A stretch of 64,000 nucleotides of DNA from Pieris napi (lineage: Eukaryota; Arthropoda; Insecta; Lepidoptera; Pieridae), in NCBI RefSeq assembly GCF_905475465.1, contig NC_062259.1, forward strand, positions 13,526,501-13,590,500, written 5' to 3'. Position numbers and translations under genes: made by a program. Below, piece by piece: positions 51,801-64,000 of the stretch. The notes beneath the pieces are model-generated. The model searched no databases and was not told where the DNA came from. It was given only the letters and a program-made list of their open reading frames with translations. Numbering within the stretch: position 1 is the first letter of the stretch; each line of letters begins with the position of its first letter.

Positions 51801-54800
51801 GTGTTGAGGTAGATTTGACCACATAGGTTTTCTGCCGGTTAGCAAGCCAAGTCAGTTTCGAGACTATGTAATACAAATCTGATAAAATTATTAGTAAATA
51901 TTTAAAGCAAAAGCAACACCACCACACGCTTATGCCGCGACTAACTACTTCTAGTTTACTCACCATTGACATCCGTGGAAGGCCTCATCATGATGGTGGC
52001 AAGGAAGGCTGCAAAAAATGCGACTGCCAGTACAGCCACTACGGCCACGGCCAACATCAGCCGCTTTTCAAGCCGCGTTCTCTGCTCCCAGAAGGAGGCC
52101 CTGAAAGACAAAATATATTTAGTGAGCTCCCAGACGAAATACTAGTTTCATGATTAAGATGATGCTAGTAATGCTGGGAAATCATAGAGGTTTAAGTCGG
52201 TTTGCATAGCCCCATATAACCTTTCCATACCGAATCCTACACGCATCGCGGGAGGGTATTAGTGACAGCATTTCCGCAAGTAATAAAAATTAGATTTTGA
52301 TTTCCGCTGAGACAATTGTTTTTAGTTAGATTACGGTGGCCGTTATAAGTTATTTATCAGTATATCAGAATTCTGTGCAATTTATCTAGTATGGTAGTAG
52401 CCTTGGTTAGTAAAAAGAAGGAATAAACGTTTATCTTGATGCTATAAAACAGGTTTGGCACCAACTCTGCCTATTTACGACTTTTAAAGACAACATTGAT
52501 TCACTTCAAATGCAAATTGGTTTCTTCTTTCGAAAATTATTACCATTGTTTATTAATTTCTGAGGTCAAAAGTTGCTTTATCAGTAGTTTTCATAAGTGC
52601 AAGCAATATCATTCATATCATCATTTTCACTGATATTAGTAGATACATAGTTATTAATGAATGTCTGACATACAAAATTATCTTTTTCATTATCTATCAG
52701 TCCATCAAAATGACGGCCCTGTCGTATAATGAGCCCCTATAAACGAGTATGTGACCTTAGAAATATGAAAAACAATTGTAAATGCATTCGCGTGACCGAG
52801 CTTTGGACTTCGATTGCCTTAGGATAATGAAAACGCAATGTCACCTTAATTAGATCCCGCCCATCTATTCATGGAATTACACTTTTAATAATAGAAATTA
52901 AAGATATATAATAATTATAATTAAATATATATAAATATTATATGAAATTATGGAGTTACAGATTGTTCAACTGAGAGATTTGACAACTAAGTATAAGTCA
53001 AATAATATTTAAGTACCTTCTACTAAAGTAGGTGAGATTAAAACCCCTCACTAGTATCACTGATAGGGCATTCATAGGGCAGCTTTGTCATTTCACGCCC
53101 AATATGCTTTCTCATCCTAAGTAACTATTAAGAACATACAAACTGAGTAGCCCTTCGAGAAAGCTCCCTTTGGAGTTCTAGAGAATCGTATCTATATATG
53201 TCCAGCACTTTGGTGGGTGTAAGACAAGGCAGTAAATATAATTTCTTTAAAATTACCGCTTTTCAAGTACTTTGGGTATTACACCGATTCCATGTCCGTA
53301 TTTAAAAAGAATTTTCGGATTAATTCATCAAGCAATACTTTATACTTTTATATTCCTCAGCTCTAAGGAAATATCATAAGTAAAACTGACGTCTCCACGA
53401 TGATATCACACTCCCTTAATAAATGTTTAACAAATCATGATCTATCGAATGAACTCTAGATGCAGTTCATCCTTATGCAACTATGAGATCACCCGTTGGT
53501 CAACATTTTTTAACCGGTCCCAAGTTCATCGTCGCCAAGGTCGATGACCCTACCTGACTATATAACGGTACACAACGCGTAAGGACGATTACTCTTACTT
53601 TTGACTCCATGCTAAGGTCAGATTGCCATAGACCGTAACTCCAGATCCACTATCATCGAACTTCACTTGTAAGCCCATTCTTTATTAGGCGGATCTTTAT
53701 TAAATATTTAAAAAAAAATATTGCTAAGTATAGTAGTAATTTGGTTACACTGTACTTGCATTATTGTGATTTTACTAAGATGCGTACACGAAATGGGGAA
53801 TCACGACGACACAAAATAGAGATGTAGGCATCCGCGTCAAGTGACCGCAAGTACAAAGCGTCAACCTGGAATTACAGCTAGCGTAGCTCCATGAATTGAT
53901 GGTGCGCGGCTAAAAGAGCCTTAAATACACGGTTGAGGTGATATGGATTGAATTGGTATTCTGCTTTGGTGACTGATGTCAAACGCTGCTCAATTAAACG
54001 GTGATAAATCCGAATAGTTCTTCGGAACACTCTACATGATACATGATGCAGATGCCAAGACGATCAGACAGAACAAGGTCGATGACGATTCGAGTCGCTC
54101 GGCTTTGGTTGCGGATTTGCGCATTATAGAGTTGTAAGCGGTGGTCCGGAGTAAAGCGATCCACCCTGCTGAGCACACCAAGTTTCTTAGAGGCTAATTT
54201 AAATTTTAAATCAACATGAAATTAAATTGTGGGTCAGTGGTCAGCGGTGGGTCACAGGGTATTATATTCCGTGCTCAAAACTATTGTTGGGTGTTTAGCT
54301 AGATGGTATTGCTTACATATATAATGTCCCGTCAATGAGGTTAGAGGCAGACTATAGCCGATAATTTTAATAAAGTAAGTGTTTTAGCAAAGTTATAAAT
54401 CCTTTGGTGACTGATGGTCGGTTTTTGAGTCCTTTTGGATGCATGCCGGTTTCAGAGAGCAAGTGTTACCATGTGACCAAATATCCACTTATGTACCCGA
54501 CCCTGTTTGTTCTGGGTATGGTGGGATATGATCAGCTACGCCTCAGAAGAGAGCTAGCCTTGTCGGTGTATATATTTAAGATACTTACGGGTCGGGTTCA
54601 TAATCTGGATATAATGGAGAGACTGAGTCTACGGGTACCAAGTAGAAACCTGAGGCGGAAGTCTCAACTTTTGGATGTACCGCGCGCACATTCCAACTTG
54701 GTTAGCGTAGCACCACTCACGCGAGCAATACACATAATAAATAAGATTTCTGTTAGGTAGGTAGACCTATTTGTTTTTACACTGGCTGAGTTCACAAGAG

Positions 54801-57800
54801 TTGCTTCCTATATTATTAGTTATAAGATTTAGGTATATAAATATATATTTTTTAAATGTTTTTTATCTAGGTTAATTGGTGTGGGTATAAATATTGTGTC
54901 GTTCTATCGAATTAGTAATTACTGTAAAGATAGAATAATGATATGGAATAAATAAAAAAATAAAAAATCTCTTCCGAAGATTCACCGTCAGAGAACAGTT
55001 TTCTCAAAATATAAATATTAATCAGAACTAGTTAATCTGCATACATTTCCTCCGTTAACCCATCTGGGTTACCGTGTTAAAGTATTCATATCTTAATGTT
55101 ATTAACAATAGAGCCTGTTAATAACGGTTCAGGATGTGACATCAATAACGGAAGAGTTGATCGACCTCATTGTATACAATACAGTATTATGCAAATTTAT
55201 TCTATAATCAATAGCAAGCCTATAATGCTTATAAACATTCTGCAATTTAATCATTTCATGTTATTTTACGTAGTTATTTTGTCATTTGTGTTAAAATGAC
55301 TTTATCAGTGCTAAATTATTTAATTTCAGGCTCACAAACACAAATATCGTAATACCATTATTTTAACAGTTTAAATAGATTTAATATGCCAATTAAGAGG
55401 TTCCAGGTGATAAATTTCTTTTTCTTATAATTTAAACGTAGCTATTTCTATTTAATTTAAAGTGGCATTGGTATAATTTTCTTTAAGATCTGCACTAAAG
55501 TAGTAGTAGTAAAATTTTACAATTACAAAATATTTAGCTCATTAATAAGAAGGAATAAAACTACGTATAGGATATAAAACACAAACAAACACTAAACTAA
55601 GTTAATTAATCAGTAGACTTTAAGAGCAGTGTTGTCTTAGTGGCTTGACGGTGCGCCTCTCAATTGCCAGGTCCTGCGATTCGCGGCTGTGCACAATGCA
55701 TTTTCTGTGCGCATTTATATGCAGGTGCAAGACGAGGTCTTGTGTCTAGGCTGGAAAGCTGATCACTCACTTACCCATTAAGAAAAATTAAAGGTACAAA
55801 TTTTAATACATTTATAAATACTACTAAGACTATATTCGTTTGGTTTACTCCAATTTTTATTATAATATTTTCACATTAATGAAATGTGAAATTTATGGAA
55901 GATACGCCATTTTAAATTTCTAATACAACTTGTAAACGAGATACGCTGACCCCTATAATAAAAGTTCAATGACATAAATATTAATTCAATGTCGACTCCT
56001 AGAAAACATACATTTGTAACTTAATTCGGAATTTAGTGGAATTATCCTTAAACCATTAAAATAGTGGAACGGGAGCTGACATAGTCCAGAATACTGTTTC
56101 ACAAAGAATGTTGTGCACCAGTATGCACTTCATACTTAATAGGTATTAGTGATAAAAATAATGCAAAAAAAAAATTAATGAAATGAAAATTTAAATTACC
56201 CTACACTTTCACTTTCTGTTATTACATGAATTAAAATATATTCTTCTGAAATAATCTAAGAAGTCGTAAATTTTCAATGAAGTCTGTGTTTGAATTTAAC
56301 TTGTATTAAATGACTCAGCCTACGTCGATCGAGTAAAAATGCATTTATAAAACTTCCATTATATTCGTCATAATTGAGGGGGATTACAAAGTGATATTCT
56401 TTGAATTATTTTTTTATGTCTTGGTTTTTTTCCTTTTATTTGATTCAAGCAAAGTCCAGAGGCCAATATTTATACGTAGTTCAGTTTATAAATGCTAATT
56501 TACGAATTATCCTTTTTTTACAAGGATTTCAAAACAGGTATTTTCAGTTTGAAATGCAGGTTCTCGATCGATCTCTCTGTCGATCGCAAAAAATCGGGAT
56601 TGGAAATAAATTTAGATTATAGATCGAGGATAGAAAGCGGCCATTACTCGATAGTTAAGACCACAACTTGTAAACATAAATTTTTTTTTCATAAAACGTG
56701 AACAGATATAGTCTACTTATGAAAAATTTTGTAACGGGCCAGTGTCTGTTTGACTGACACAATATTTAAATATATATGGTATCCCTGATATTTTTTTTGT
56801 AGTTTTATTCGGCCTATAAACCCCAGTGATTTTCGCTCTGGGGTCATGGGGGAGAGAACCTAAAATGATTATACATAACCCGGTAGACGTTACCATTGTA
56901 TCACAGTTATTACCTAATACAAGCACCTGCTTGTAATAAATGCTAAAGCACAATATTGTTTTGTCTCTTCCCTAATTGCACATAGACGATTTCAGGTTAA
57001 GATATTAAAATAATAAATGCATTGGAAATTTGTTAAGGATGTCTAGGAGATCTGGTTTGAGGAAAATCACCGACCCTCATGACGTCATATGTTGAAGTTT
57101 CTCGTCAAGCCCATTAACGCCTGCCCTGAGAAAATATTTGGACAAGGCGACGTATTTTTACATTGATACGCTCCAACAGTTTTATAAATAATTCGTGCTA
57201 TCGGCATTTATATATGCGTATTAAATAGTTGCTCATGAGTGCGGACACCGGCATGGCTAGAACTGAAAAACCGACGACATCAAATTACTAAAATGTATGT
57301 ATTTAGTTTTTATCGTATTTTCGTTTTCGTTCGTTTCGTAAGACCATGGGACCACATAGAGTTACCTCCATTAGTCCGAAGCTAACCTAACCCGAACAGT
57401 CTTCAACGCAGTCTTGCCTTCGTTTGCGTAGTTAGAAACTAGACACAAACTATTGCTAATAAATATTTTAAAGGATTATTATTAGTACTAAATTAATTGA
57501 TTAATTACCAATCACGGTTTTTGTATCAAATACAATAAAGTCTGCAAATGGCGAATTTATTGAATTTATTTTAAATGTGTAAATATTATCACCTGTTTGC
57601 GGTTGATATAACACGAAGCACTGTGTTCATTGTTCAACACTTTAATACATATTTAATCACCCATTAACATTTCGTTCGATTTAAATATTAGAACAACTTT
57701 TGAGCGAAATATACAATGGGTTTCATAAAATTATTATTTCATTAATACTTTTGAAACGATAAAATCATAATTCATTTCGATAATATTTAATAGATTAGCT

Positions 57801-58276
57801 TTAAGTAATATATTCAGGTATAAAAATATATATTAATTTAAAATCCTGACTGGTTAACCTTTTTGAAAAGTAGAAGATTTAAAAAATCGTATCCGTATTT
57901 TTTTAAATATATTCGATATTATACGATATGTTCCTAACAATCCTTATAGATTGGAAATAATTTTCCAATACTTTTCTATGGGTTATAAAAAAAAGCGCAG
58001 ACACGTCACACTGGATAGAAATAGGACCCACTACATACACAAGACAAATTATACATATCTCTTTGCAATGGTAAAATTAGTTTTATAAGTAAAAAATCAG
58101 TGTACCTACAAGAATAAAGTGTTTGATAGTTTCATTTTGTTGATACTTTTTCTATTACGTGTGCCTTGGCGATTTTTTTTAAACAAATTTTAACCATAAA
58201 ACATATTAATTATCTCACAACTTACTTAGTATTACTCCTCATATTGTAGCTCGTGGAAATGTATTCACCGTCCGCA
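39819..58276 (-). CDS. Neprilysin-like M13 zinc metallopeptidase, 16 exons found, 5' end missing
   Basis: Exons in transcript order: 58276-58226, 52100-51964, 47796-47689, 46773-46528, 45475-45264, 44397-44221, 43401-43316, 43147-43042, 42588-42404, 42302-42213, 41924-41774, 41375-41207, 41012-40894, 40760-40629, 40493-40353, 40019-39819. All join in phase and encode 769 residues. A short cytosolic part ([12 protein letters not shown]) precedes one membrane helix ([19 protein letters not shown]), the type II topology of the family. Then come the cysteine-rich [17 protein letters not shown], the zinc motif HEITH, the third zinc ligand in ENIADNGG, the transition-state His in [12 protein letters not shown] and the terminal CKVW. 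All active-site residues are present, so an active ectoenzyme cleaving small peptides is expected. The first coding exon lies beyond 58276, perhaps outside the window. Introns hold LINE and SINE insertions. Confidence 0.95.
41597..41754 (-). mobile_element. tRNA-derived SINE, second family
   Basis: On the minus strand the right end reads ctagtggttagtacccctga, then a B-box GGTTCGATCCC, a tRNA-like head different from the family at 6674. The body follows towards 41597. It lies in a peptidase intron only about 20 bases from exon 41774-41924. Confidence 0.7.
49108..50205 (-). mobile_element. Jockey-like LINE, decayed, with RT and 3' end
   Basis: On the minus strand the reverse transcriptase part reads [16 protein letters not shown] and [11 protein letters not shown] (50190-50010), then an internal deletion. 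The C-terminal part includes [37 protein letters not shown] and [17 protein letters not shown] (about 49900-49450). The 3' region contains the complement of attaaaaagagtggcggaaa. The FxDD catalytic box is lost. It lies in the peptidase intron 47797-51963. Confidence 0.8.
51445..51522 (-). mobile_element. Possible SINE head remnant
   Basis: ctaagagtcgcatgctctaa ccacta is the complement of an A-box-like tRNA head (tagtggttagagcatgcgac). No clear B-box or body follows, so the call is weak. Confidence 0.3.
53830..54176 (-). mobile_element. LINE C-terminal fragment
   Basis: The minus strand reads [20 protein letters not shown], then after a deletion [16 protein letters not shown] and [12 protein letters not shown], then [13 protein letters not shown] in the downstream part. 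This resembles the C-terminal zinc-knuckle side of insect LINE polyproteins. Stops are present. Confidence 0.65.
54390..54965 (+). mobile_element. LINE C-terminal fragment, different family
   Basis: The plus strand is open at 54404-54760 ([59 protein letters not shown]). After a frameshift it continues [20 protein letters not shown] to about 54832 and ends in an A-rich tail near 54965. This is the typical tail of insect LINE ORF2. Confidence 0.7.
55624..55784 (+). mobile_element. tRNA-derived SINE with A-box head
   Basis: The head gagcagtgttgtcttagtgg begins the SINE and the end reads agctgatcactcacttaccc, as in the copy at 6674. The B-box region (gtcctgcgattcgcggc) has decayed. Part of the body is deleted. 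Confidence 0.7.
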
Positions 58277-58829
58277 CTGAAACAAACAAAACAAAATTAA
58301 TAACGTCTTCGTTATATTTGCAACTGTTATGTGGTAAACGGTGGACCCTCAGGCATCGTAGGTACACAAAGAAAGATCATATAATCTGAAATGAAGGAAC
58401 GAATATGATTTAACTTAGCAGGTGTTGGATATATGTCATACGAAAGATATTTCACAGATGGAAATTTTCAAAAATTACAATTGAGAATGAGAATTTTTTT
58501 TTTTACAGCTATTGTAATTCCAGGAAAACGATGTTAATATAATGTTAATGTATGGTTAACATACGCGTATGCTAATTAAAAGAAATAAAATTAATATTGG
58601 TATTTAAAGACATAAAACAACATCTTTTTTAGTATGTGTAACTTAAGGTTTTTGTAACCCTGACACTAGCTGAGGATATTCAGCAGGTCAGTTGGAACTA
58701 AAAACGGATGTTGCTAGATCCTTGACATGCGCAGTGACAATAGAACAGTGCTGATTTCGTTTTATAAAAACAACTTAAACTTTCGTAGCACTTAATATCC
58801 TCCAGGTTGCAATATATATTTTTATTTTA

Positions 58830-58923
58830 TAAACAAATTTAAAAAATTTGGTCCCTGTGGCAGTGTACCGTTGACGCTGGCAGCATTTCCTCGCCGTATT
58901 GCGATACTCATTCGTTTATGTTT
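58830..58923 (-). mobile_element. LINE 3'-end fragment
   Basis: ggtccctgtggcagtgtacc, then gctggcagcatttcctcg and gtattgcgatactcattcg, is the complement of the block at 37668-37790 with few mismatches. Confidence 0.55.
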
Positions 58924-59214
58924 TTTTTTATATTAATATTTTATTAAAAAAGTTCTAAGCCAAATTGTTTATTCATTTAGAAATGTGGGTTATGAGAACA
59001 GTATCACAGAGCACTCGGCCATTCATGGACAATAATACCCCCGAGCTAATTAGCAATTAGGTTAGATTTATAGGTAAATAAACCTTTATAACCTGCTCAT
59101 ATTAAATCAAAATAGAAAAAAAATATGAAAATGATTTATTGCACGTAAAACTACTTTTCATGAACTCAAATAAATTTTTATAAATCTCAAATAAATTTTC
59201 ATTATATTCTCATT

Positions 59215-59580
59215 ACTACTATCACAAAATTTATCAAGAACATACTCCCAAGCGAAATTAGAGAGTTATCACTGAATAAATTAGAAACTCTCGTTAAACG
59301 TAAATTAATTATTTAAATGATTCAAATCCTTGGGATTGATTTGCCCCCATATTTATCAGCTGCTCTGCCTTCCAAACAATTTCTATGACTCAAACCTTCG
59401 CGAATAAAAAGAGTGGCGGAGAGTTTCTGGTCAGTTCTTCTTGCCCGCTCTACGCCCTTGACTTGCGAACTTGTAGTAAATGTAAATTAAGAATAAATTT
59501 AACATCTTTTCTGTTGACGTTCATAAGTGTACCTATATGGTAACCAAGTACACTAATTATTTTGAGTTTGAGTTAACTAA
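59215..59580 (+). mobile_element. LINE 3' end (same family as 49108-50205)
   Basis: It reads TKFIKNILPSEIRELSLNKL-like sequence, then aataaaaagagtggcggaga, the cgctctacgcccttgacttg block and a tail ending in tttgagtttgag. The minus-strand copy at 49108 shares this whole arrangement. Confidence 0.7.
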
Positions 59581-62500
59581 CTACTATACGTTAATTAATG
59601 TAACCGTTGGTATAAAAGGTACGCGCTTTGGGATGTTGTAGTGATCATAATATTAAGTCTGACGAGAGTAGCCGTAGAAACAAATGTTTAATACTATCTG
59701 AGAATTTCAAGTAACTACAAGAAAGCTATGTCAATCTTATTTTGTTGTTTATGGTTTTATATCTCCTTAAAATATCAACAATACAAATGATGAAATACGT
59801 TATTATTCTTGGCGTTAACTGACGCGATAAATTTGTATCCTTTAAATTTGTGTAACTTGCAATAGGGTTGACAATCCAGTTTAGAAATATTTACTATATT
59901 TATATTATTACCAAACCTCTCAGTTCTTATGCAACTTCTTAACCTTGATCGATTACGTGTTGTGTTTGTGTTCTCGCTATAACATAAGTTAGTTCTACCA
60001 TTTTGCCTGGTTATCTAACCGTTTGTTAGTTTACTGTTGATATTTTATTTAATATTTTAAGAGAAGCAAGGCTCAATAATTTGTTATTGTTAACGGTTTA
60101 AGTTCCTTAAAAATACCTGGTAAGGCAAAACTTGGCGATTTAACAAATTAAAAGTTAATATAAATGTTTTGATTTTTCCTTAATTGGCGAAGCTACAACC
60201 CTATTGTAGGTAATTGATAAGGCACGTAACAAGGAGTTTCCTACTTTAGCGGTTTTCACGTAAATATTATTAAATTACCAGGCAATGTCTGCAATAATTG
60301 CGCTCTCAGCTTGTATGTTGGTATGCAACTGATGTGTGGAACTGTGATCTACTTTCCCTGACCAACTCCCGTAATAACAGCTGTTAAGGTGCAGAAAACT
60401 AGAGTAACCCAGATTGGTAGTAGACTAATTATAACACAGGAAAATTTAACTGATAATTATGTACAAATGCTATTTCAAACGTGTATTCACGTCAGAGATC
60501 AATTCTAGTTTCACAAACTTACCCCCTTATTCATTACAAACAAATCAATCTAATTCTACAATTTCCATTTAATTATACATCTGACCCTTTTCAACACAGC
60601 GAAAAAAATTACAGAAAGAGACGAAGCTATATGGTCTGTAGCAGAATTAAACTTTCTTCATTTAGTGAAGATTGTTTTCTCGTTTTGGTAATTATTATCA
60701 GTTCGAAGCAGAACACGTTACAATAAACTGCGGAATAAACGGCGTAAAACGTCTGCCCCATCTACATTTAGAGCCTTCCCTTCTAAGTATTTTGTTCTAA
60801 AACAGAATGAGGTAAAAGGTGTGATATGCATGTAGCCAAAGATATCGCGGGAAGGCAAACTCAATCTAAGTATGTAAATTAGATTTCCCTCGTTCAGGTT
60901 GTTCTGGTTCGAAGTAGGTCCACTTTCACCAGTAATTGTGCACAATTACCAACCAGCTGCATTTCAACTAATATTTGAATAGCGACCCAATTGAATTAAC
61001 TGCATGACGTCTCCAACTTTACCGATATGCTAATATCACAAGACAGTGTATTCTTAGACTAAAGGAGGATCAGAAGCGATTCTGTATGTTTCTGTAATAA
61101 ATTGAATTGAATTATATATTATATAAAAATCAAACGGACTTTATTATTAAAGTCCGCGTAATCCCAAATCATGACAAAAAATGATATATGGCTTAGATTT
61201 TTTTAAATTTTATACATTATTTTAATCTTGTTATCCTACATATATGCTGTATTCTAGCTTAATACCGTCGATGGGAACCCCTTCACGGGTAAAGTCCTCC
61301 TCAATTAAAAATTATATGTAATAAATTAACCTCGAATGACATCTTGATTTTTTAGTTCTTCCTTTTTTACTTTTTGGTTTTTCACAGTTTTTTTACAATT
61401 TATGTATAGATTCTGGTTATCGGGTTTTACTGATATTTTAATTGATACAACGATACTACATACAACGTTAGTTGTTTAAATACAATTTGTGAATACAATA
61501 TAGGCGTCGAGTACCTACAAATAACTTGGAATCATAATTTAAAAAAACCTATATTTTCGAGTCAAACCTACCTTTTTATTATAAGTAAGAGTAATCGAAA
61601 TTAATTTTTACTTTATTATATTTTCTGACTTCACCATTTGCGTTGATCGATTATGATCGATACGGAATTGGATGAGTTGGAGAGCAATAGCATAGTAACA
61701 TATACACGCACGTACTCACACGGCAATTTGTCTTGTACGTTATAAGCATTTAATTTGTCCTTCTTCCTCTTCGATGTTTATGTTTATACGAACAAAATTT
61801 TGAAATTGAATATTGTTTAATGACACGTGGGTAAATAATGAGTAAATAAAACTTTACTCAAATTGCTCACAGCCAATAAGGTCATATAAAATTCTAAACA
61901 TACCTAATGGTATTACAACATAATTTTGTATGCTACTTTGAATATCGATAAGTTGCAATAATCTTACGAAAAACAAGTTATTGACTCAGTCCTGTACGCA
62001 CTTATACATCTTGAAAGATTAACCTTCTCGCTTTGTGGTTATTTGGTGGACAAGGTAATCATGAAATTGTTGGAATTTATTTGCACATTGTAACTTACAA
62101 ACAATGTTTTTTACCTTATCAGTTTTCAAATGTATTTGATTTTTTTTATTTGTTCGTTTCGTTACAACTAATCGATATTTGTAAATTCACTCTTGAAATA
62201 TTGAATAATCATATCATGACCATGATCATGATCTAGGTATGAATGAAGTTTACATCACTATGTCATTCAACTGCAACGGTTTTGTGAATCGCGTAATATT
62301 TTAGAAAATCTCATCAAAATGAGATTTGATATTAGACTGCTAAAAGCCCTTATCAACATTGATATTTATACAAATTAATAATGTTAAATTGACGATAATT
62401 TTACGACACAAACACGATAAGAGAATAATCTTCTATAATAAATAATTTAAGGTCACATTTCGTCGTAAACTTGGATTTAACAATTTGTACGAATTTAACA

Positions 62501-64000
62501 ATTAGGGGAAAAAAGTCTTGGTCGCGGGTTTTTTAAGAGTTTTCGGATGTCGATGACTCATCATTGCAATGTTGGAGGCTCTTCGGTGGCTTTAAGGGTT
62601 TAAAAACAAAATGTTTAAAAAAAGATTTTTATCTGAGTTCTTTTTATACTATAGGAATTCGTAAACAAACGCGTTTTCCTTTACAATTGTTGAGATATCA
62701 TCGGCGCTATTAATACAAGGGCCTTCGGTTAGAAGGTGAGATACAAAGCCCGTATCGAATAAAAATAAAACTAAACTATAAAAGTAATGTCTCTCGCGTC
62801 CTACTGACAGGCTAATGCAGTGATTAATCTCAACGGTTTTATTATTATGGCCATTTTTATGATCCATAGATATTATGACGCATCATGTGTTATGTTGAAG
62901 CTTGCCTGCCAAATCGATTTATTGAATATTTCATTGAAATGTGTTGCTATGTGGTTCTCTAGGCTATGGTATAAATGTCAAGTTTGTTTAAAAACCCGAT
63001 TCACAGAATATTTGACTGATAATTTTATGAACTTCTATTCTAATACCTTTAAAGGGCCAATGCTAACTAATATACGTTTCTTCGATATTTGAGCTCAGGA
63101 ACTTATTGCTAAACGCATTGAATGCGTGCCTAACCGATACACGAACTTGAAAAACATAATATTTAATATCCTATTCCCCTCTAGAACTGCCTCCTATTGC
63201 GTGAAAGTCATACCAACTCACAAACAATAGTTACGTTACATACTTTAAGCAAACGCACTTTGTAGAGCAAACATATACCTCACACAAGAACAAATCGTCA
63301 TATATATGCCTCGAGAAATGAGGCAACTTACAGACTCATCCAAAGTAAATCATATGTTATTTGCAGGTAATTCGGGATGAATTTCAATAATATCCACAAC
63401 CCTATATGTAACAGAACATCATTCATTCAGTCAAGAAGCATTATATCACGTAAATGAGTTAAAACAATTTATGGGTATCTGTGCTGCAGAAATAGAGCTG
63501 CAACTAATGCATAGAGCTGATTGAACAATCGACATTCAAAAGGATGATGTAATTTAAATTCATATGAATAATATCATCTAATAGCATCAAAAAAAGTAAT
63601 GTCGATAAATTAATGATTAGCATTTATCACTTGAATCTAAAATAAAGGTTACCTATTCCTTCCTATTATTAATGTCGCCACCTAGATGGTCAGCAAGCAG
63701 AAACAAACGAGTTTTATTTCAAGTTTTGATATTCTTTACAGTTTTATTGTAGTTTGAACTTTAAGTGGGTTTTTCTGTTCATCTAATCAATTATGATTTG
63801 ATTGCATGTTTTATACGAATTTGTTGTTTTTATTTTTGATATTTAGATTATATATTTTTTGAAATCATCTTCTATATTATAATTGAAATTGTAATATTTA
63901 TTTCTAGAGATTAAAATTCTTATTACATAATATTATTCTATTAATTCGCAATCAAAGTTACACGTGATACTCGAGATACTTTAAAAGTAATACGCATATT

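Larger units (their letters stand above)
52101..58225. other. Long second intron of the peptidase gene
   Basis: A 6.1-kb intron separates the membrane-helix exon (51964-52100) from the short exon at 58226-58276. It holds two LINE fragments (about 53830-54176 and 54390-54965) and a SINE (55624-55784). No other gene is recognised within it. Confidence 0.7.
58277..64000. other. Region upstream of the last peptidase exon found; no gene recognised
   Basis: This is probably intron or promoter of the M13 peptidase gene, whose first exon I could not find. Only short chance open stretches occur. Two LINE 3' ends are visible (58830-58923 and 59215-59580). A possible LINE remnant near 61245-61310 is too weak to call. 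Confidence 0.45.

Noticed and set aside
61245..61310. Block (gatgggaaccccttcacggg) resembling an RTE LINE 3' region
   Set aside because: Too short and diverged to assign.
62649..62867. 72-residue open stretch (-), considered as first exon of the M13 peptidase
   Set aside because: No cytosolic-tail-like sequence with a phase-2 donor could be defined.

Overview
The window is AT-rich animal nuclear DNA. Genes are split into many short exons with GT..AG introns, and the introns and spacers are full of decayed transposons. The tRNA-derived SINEs, RTE/Jockey-like LINE tails and the gene types point to an insect, most likely a butterfly or moth (Lepidoptera). I found no CRISPR array, bacterial operon or virus. 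The open reading frames are mostly single exons, so I rebuilt genes by joining exons in phase. In each gene every junction I used keeps the reading frame.

Layout, left to right: (1) 1-690, LINE reverse-transcriptase fragment (-); 753-1034, last exon of an unidentified gene (+) with a Ser/Arg/Lys-rich tail. (2) 3681-12095, a complete 13-exon SLC5-type sodium:solute symporter (+, 605 aa); one intron holds a dead hAT transposon and another a foldback palindrome. (3) 13893-16964 (-, possibly from 20479) and 25339-30443 (+), two K+-dependent Na+/Ca2+ exchangers (SLC24/NCKX, zydeco-like), divergently transcribed paralogs with partly different intron positions. The spacer between them holds a dead mariner and SINEs. 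(4) 33742-37411 (-), a three-exon gene for a small secreted protein I cannot assign; its first intron holds a MITE with 70-bp inverted repeats. (5) 39819-58276 (-), sixteen exons of an M13 (neprilysin-like) membrane metallopeptidase; its first exon was not found. (6) 58277-64000, no recognisable gene; probably upstream intron or spacer of the peptidase gene, with LINE 3' ends.

The genes do not form one pathway. The two exchangers and the symporter are all sodium-driven membrane transporters, and the peptidase is a cell-surface enzyme. The most interesting items are the inverted exchanger duplicates with intron gain or loss, the orphan secreted gene, and a foldback/MITE family sharing the same terminal motif at two sites.
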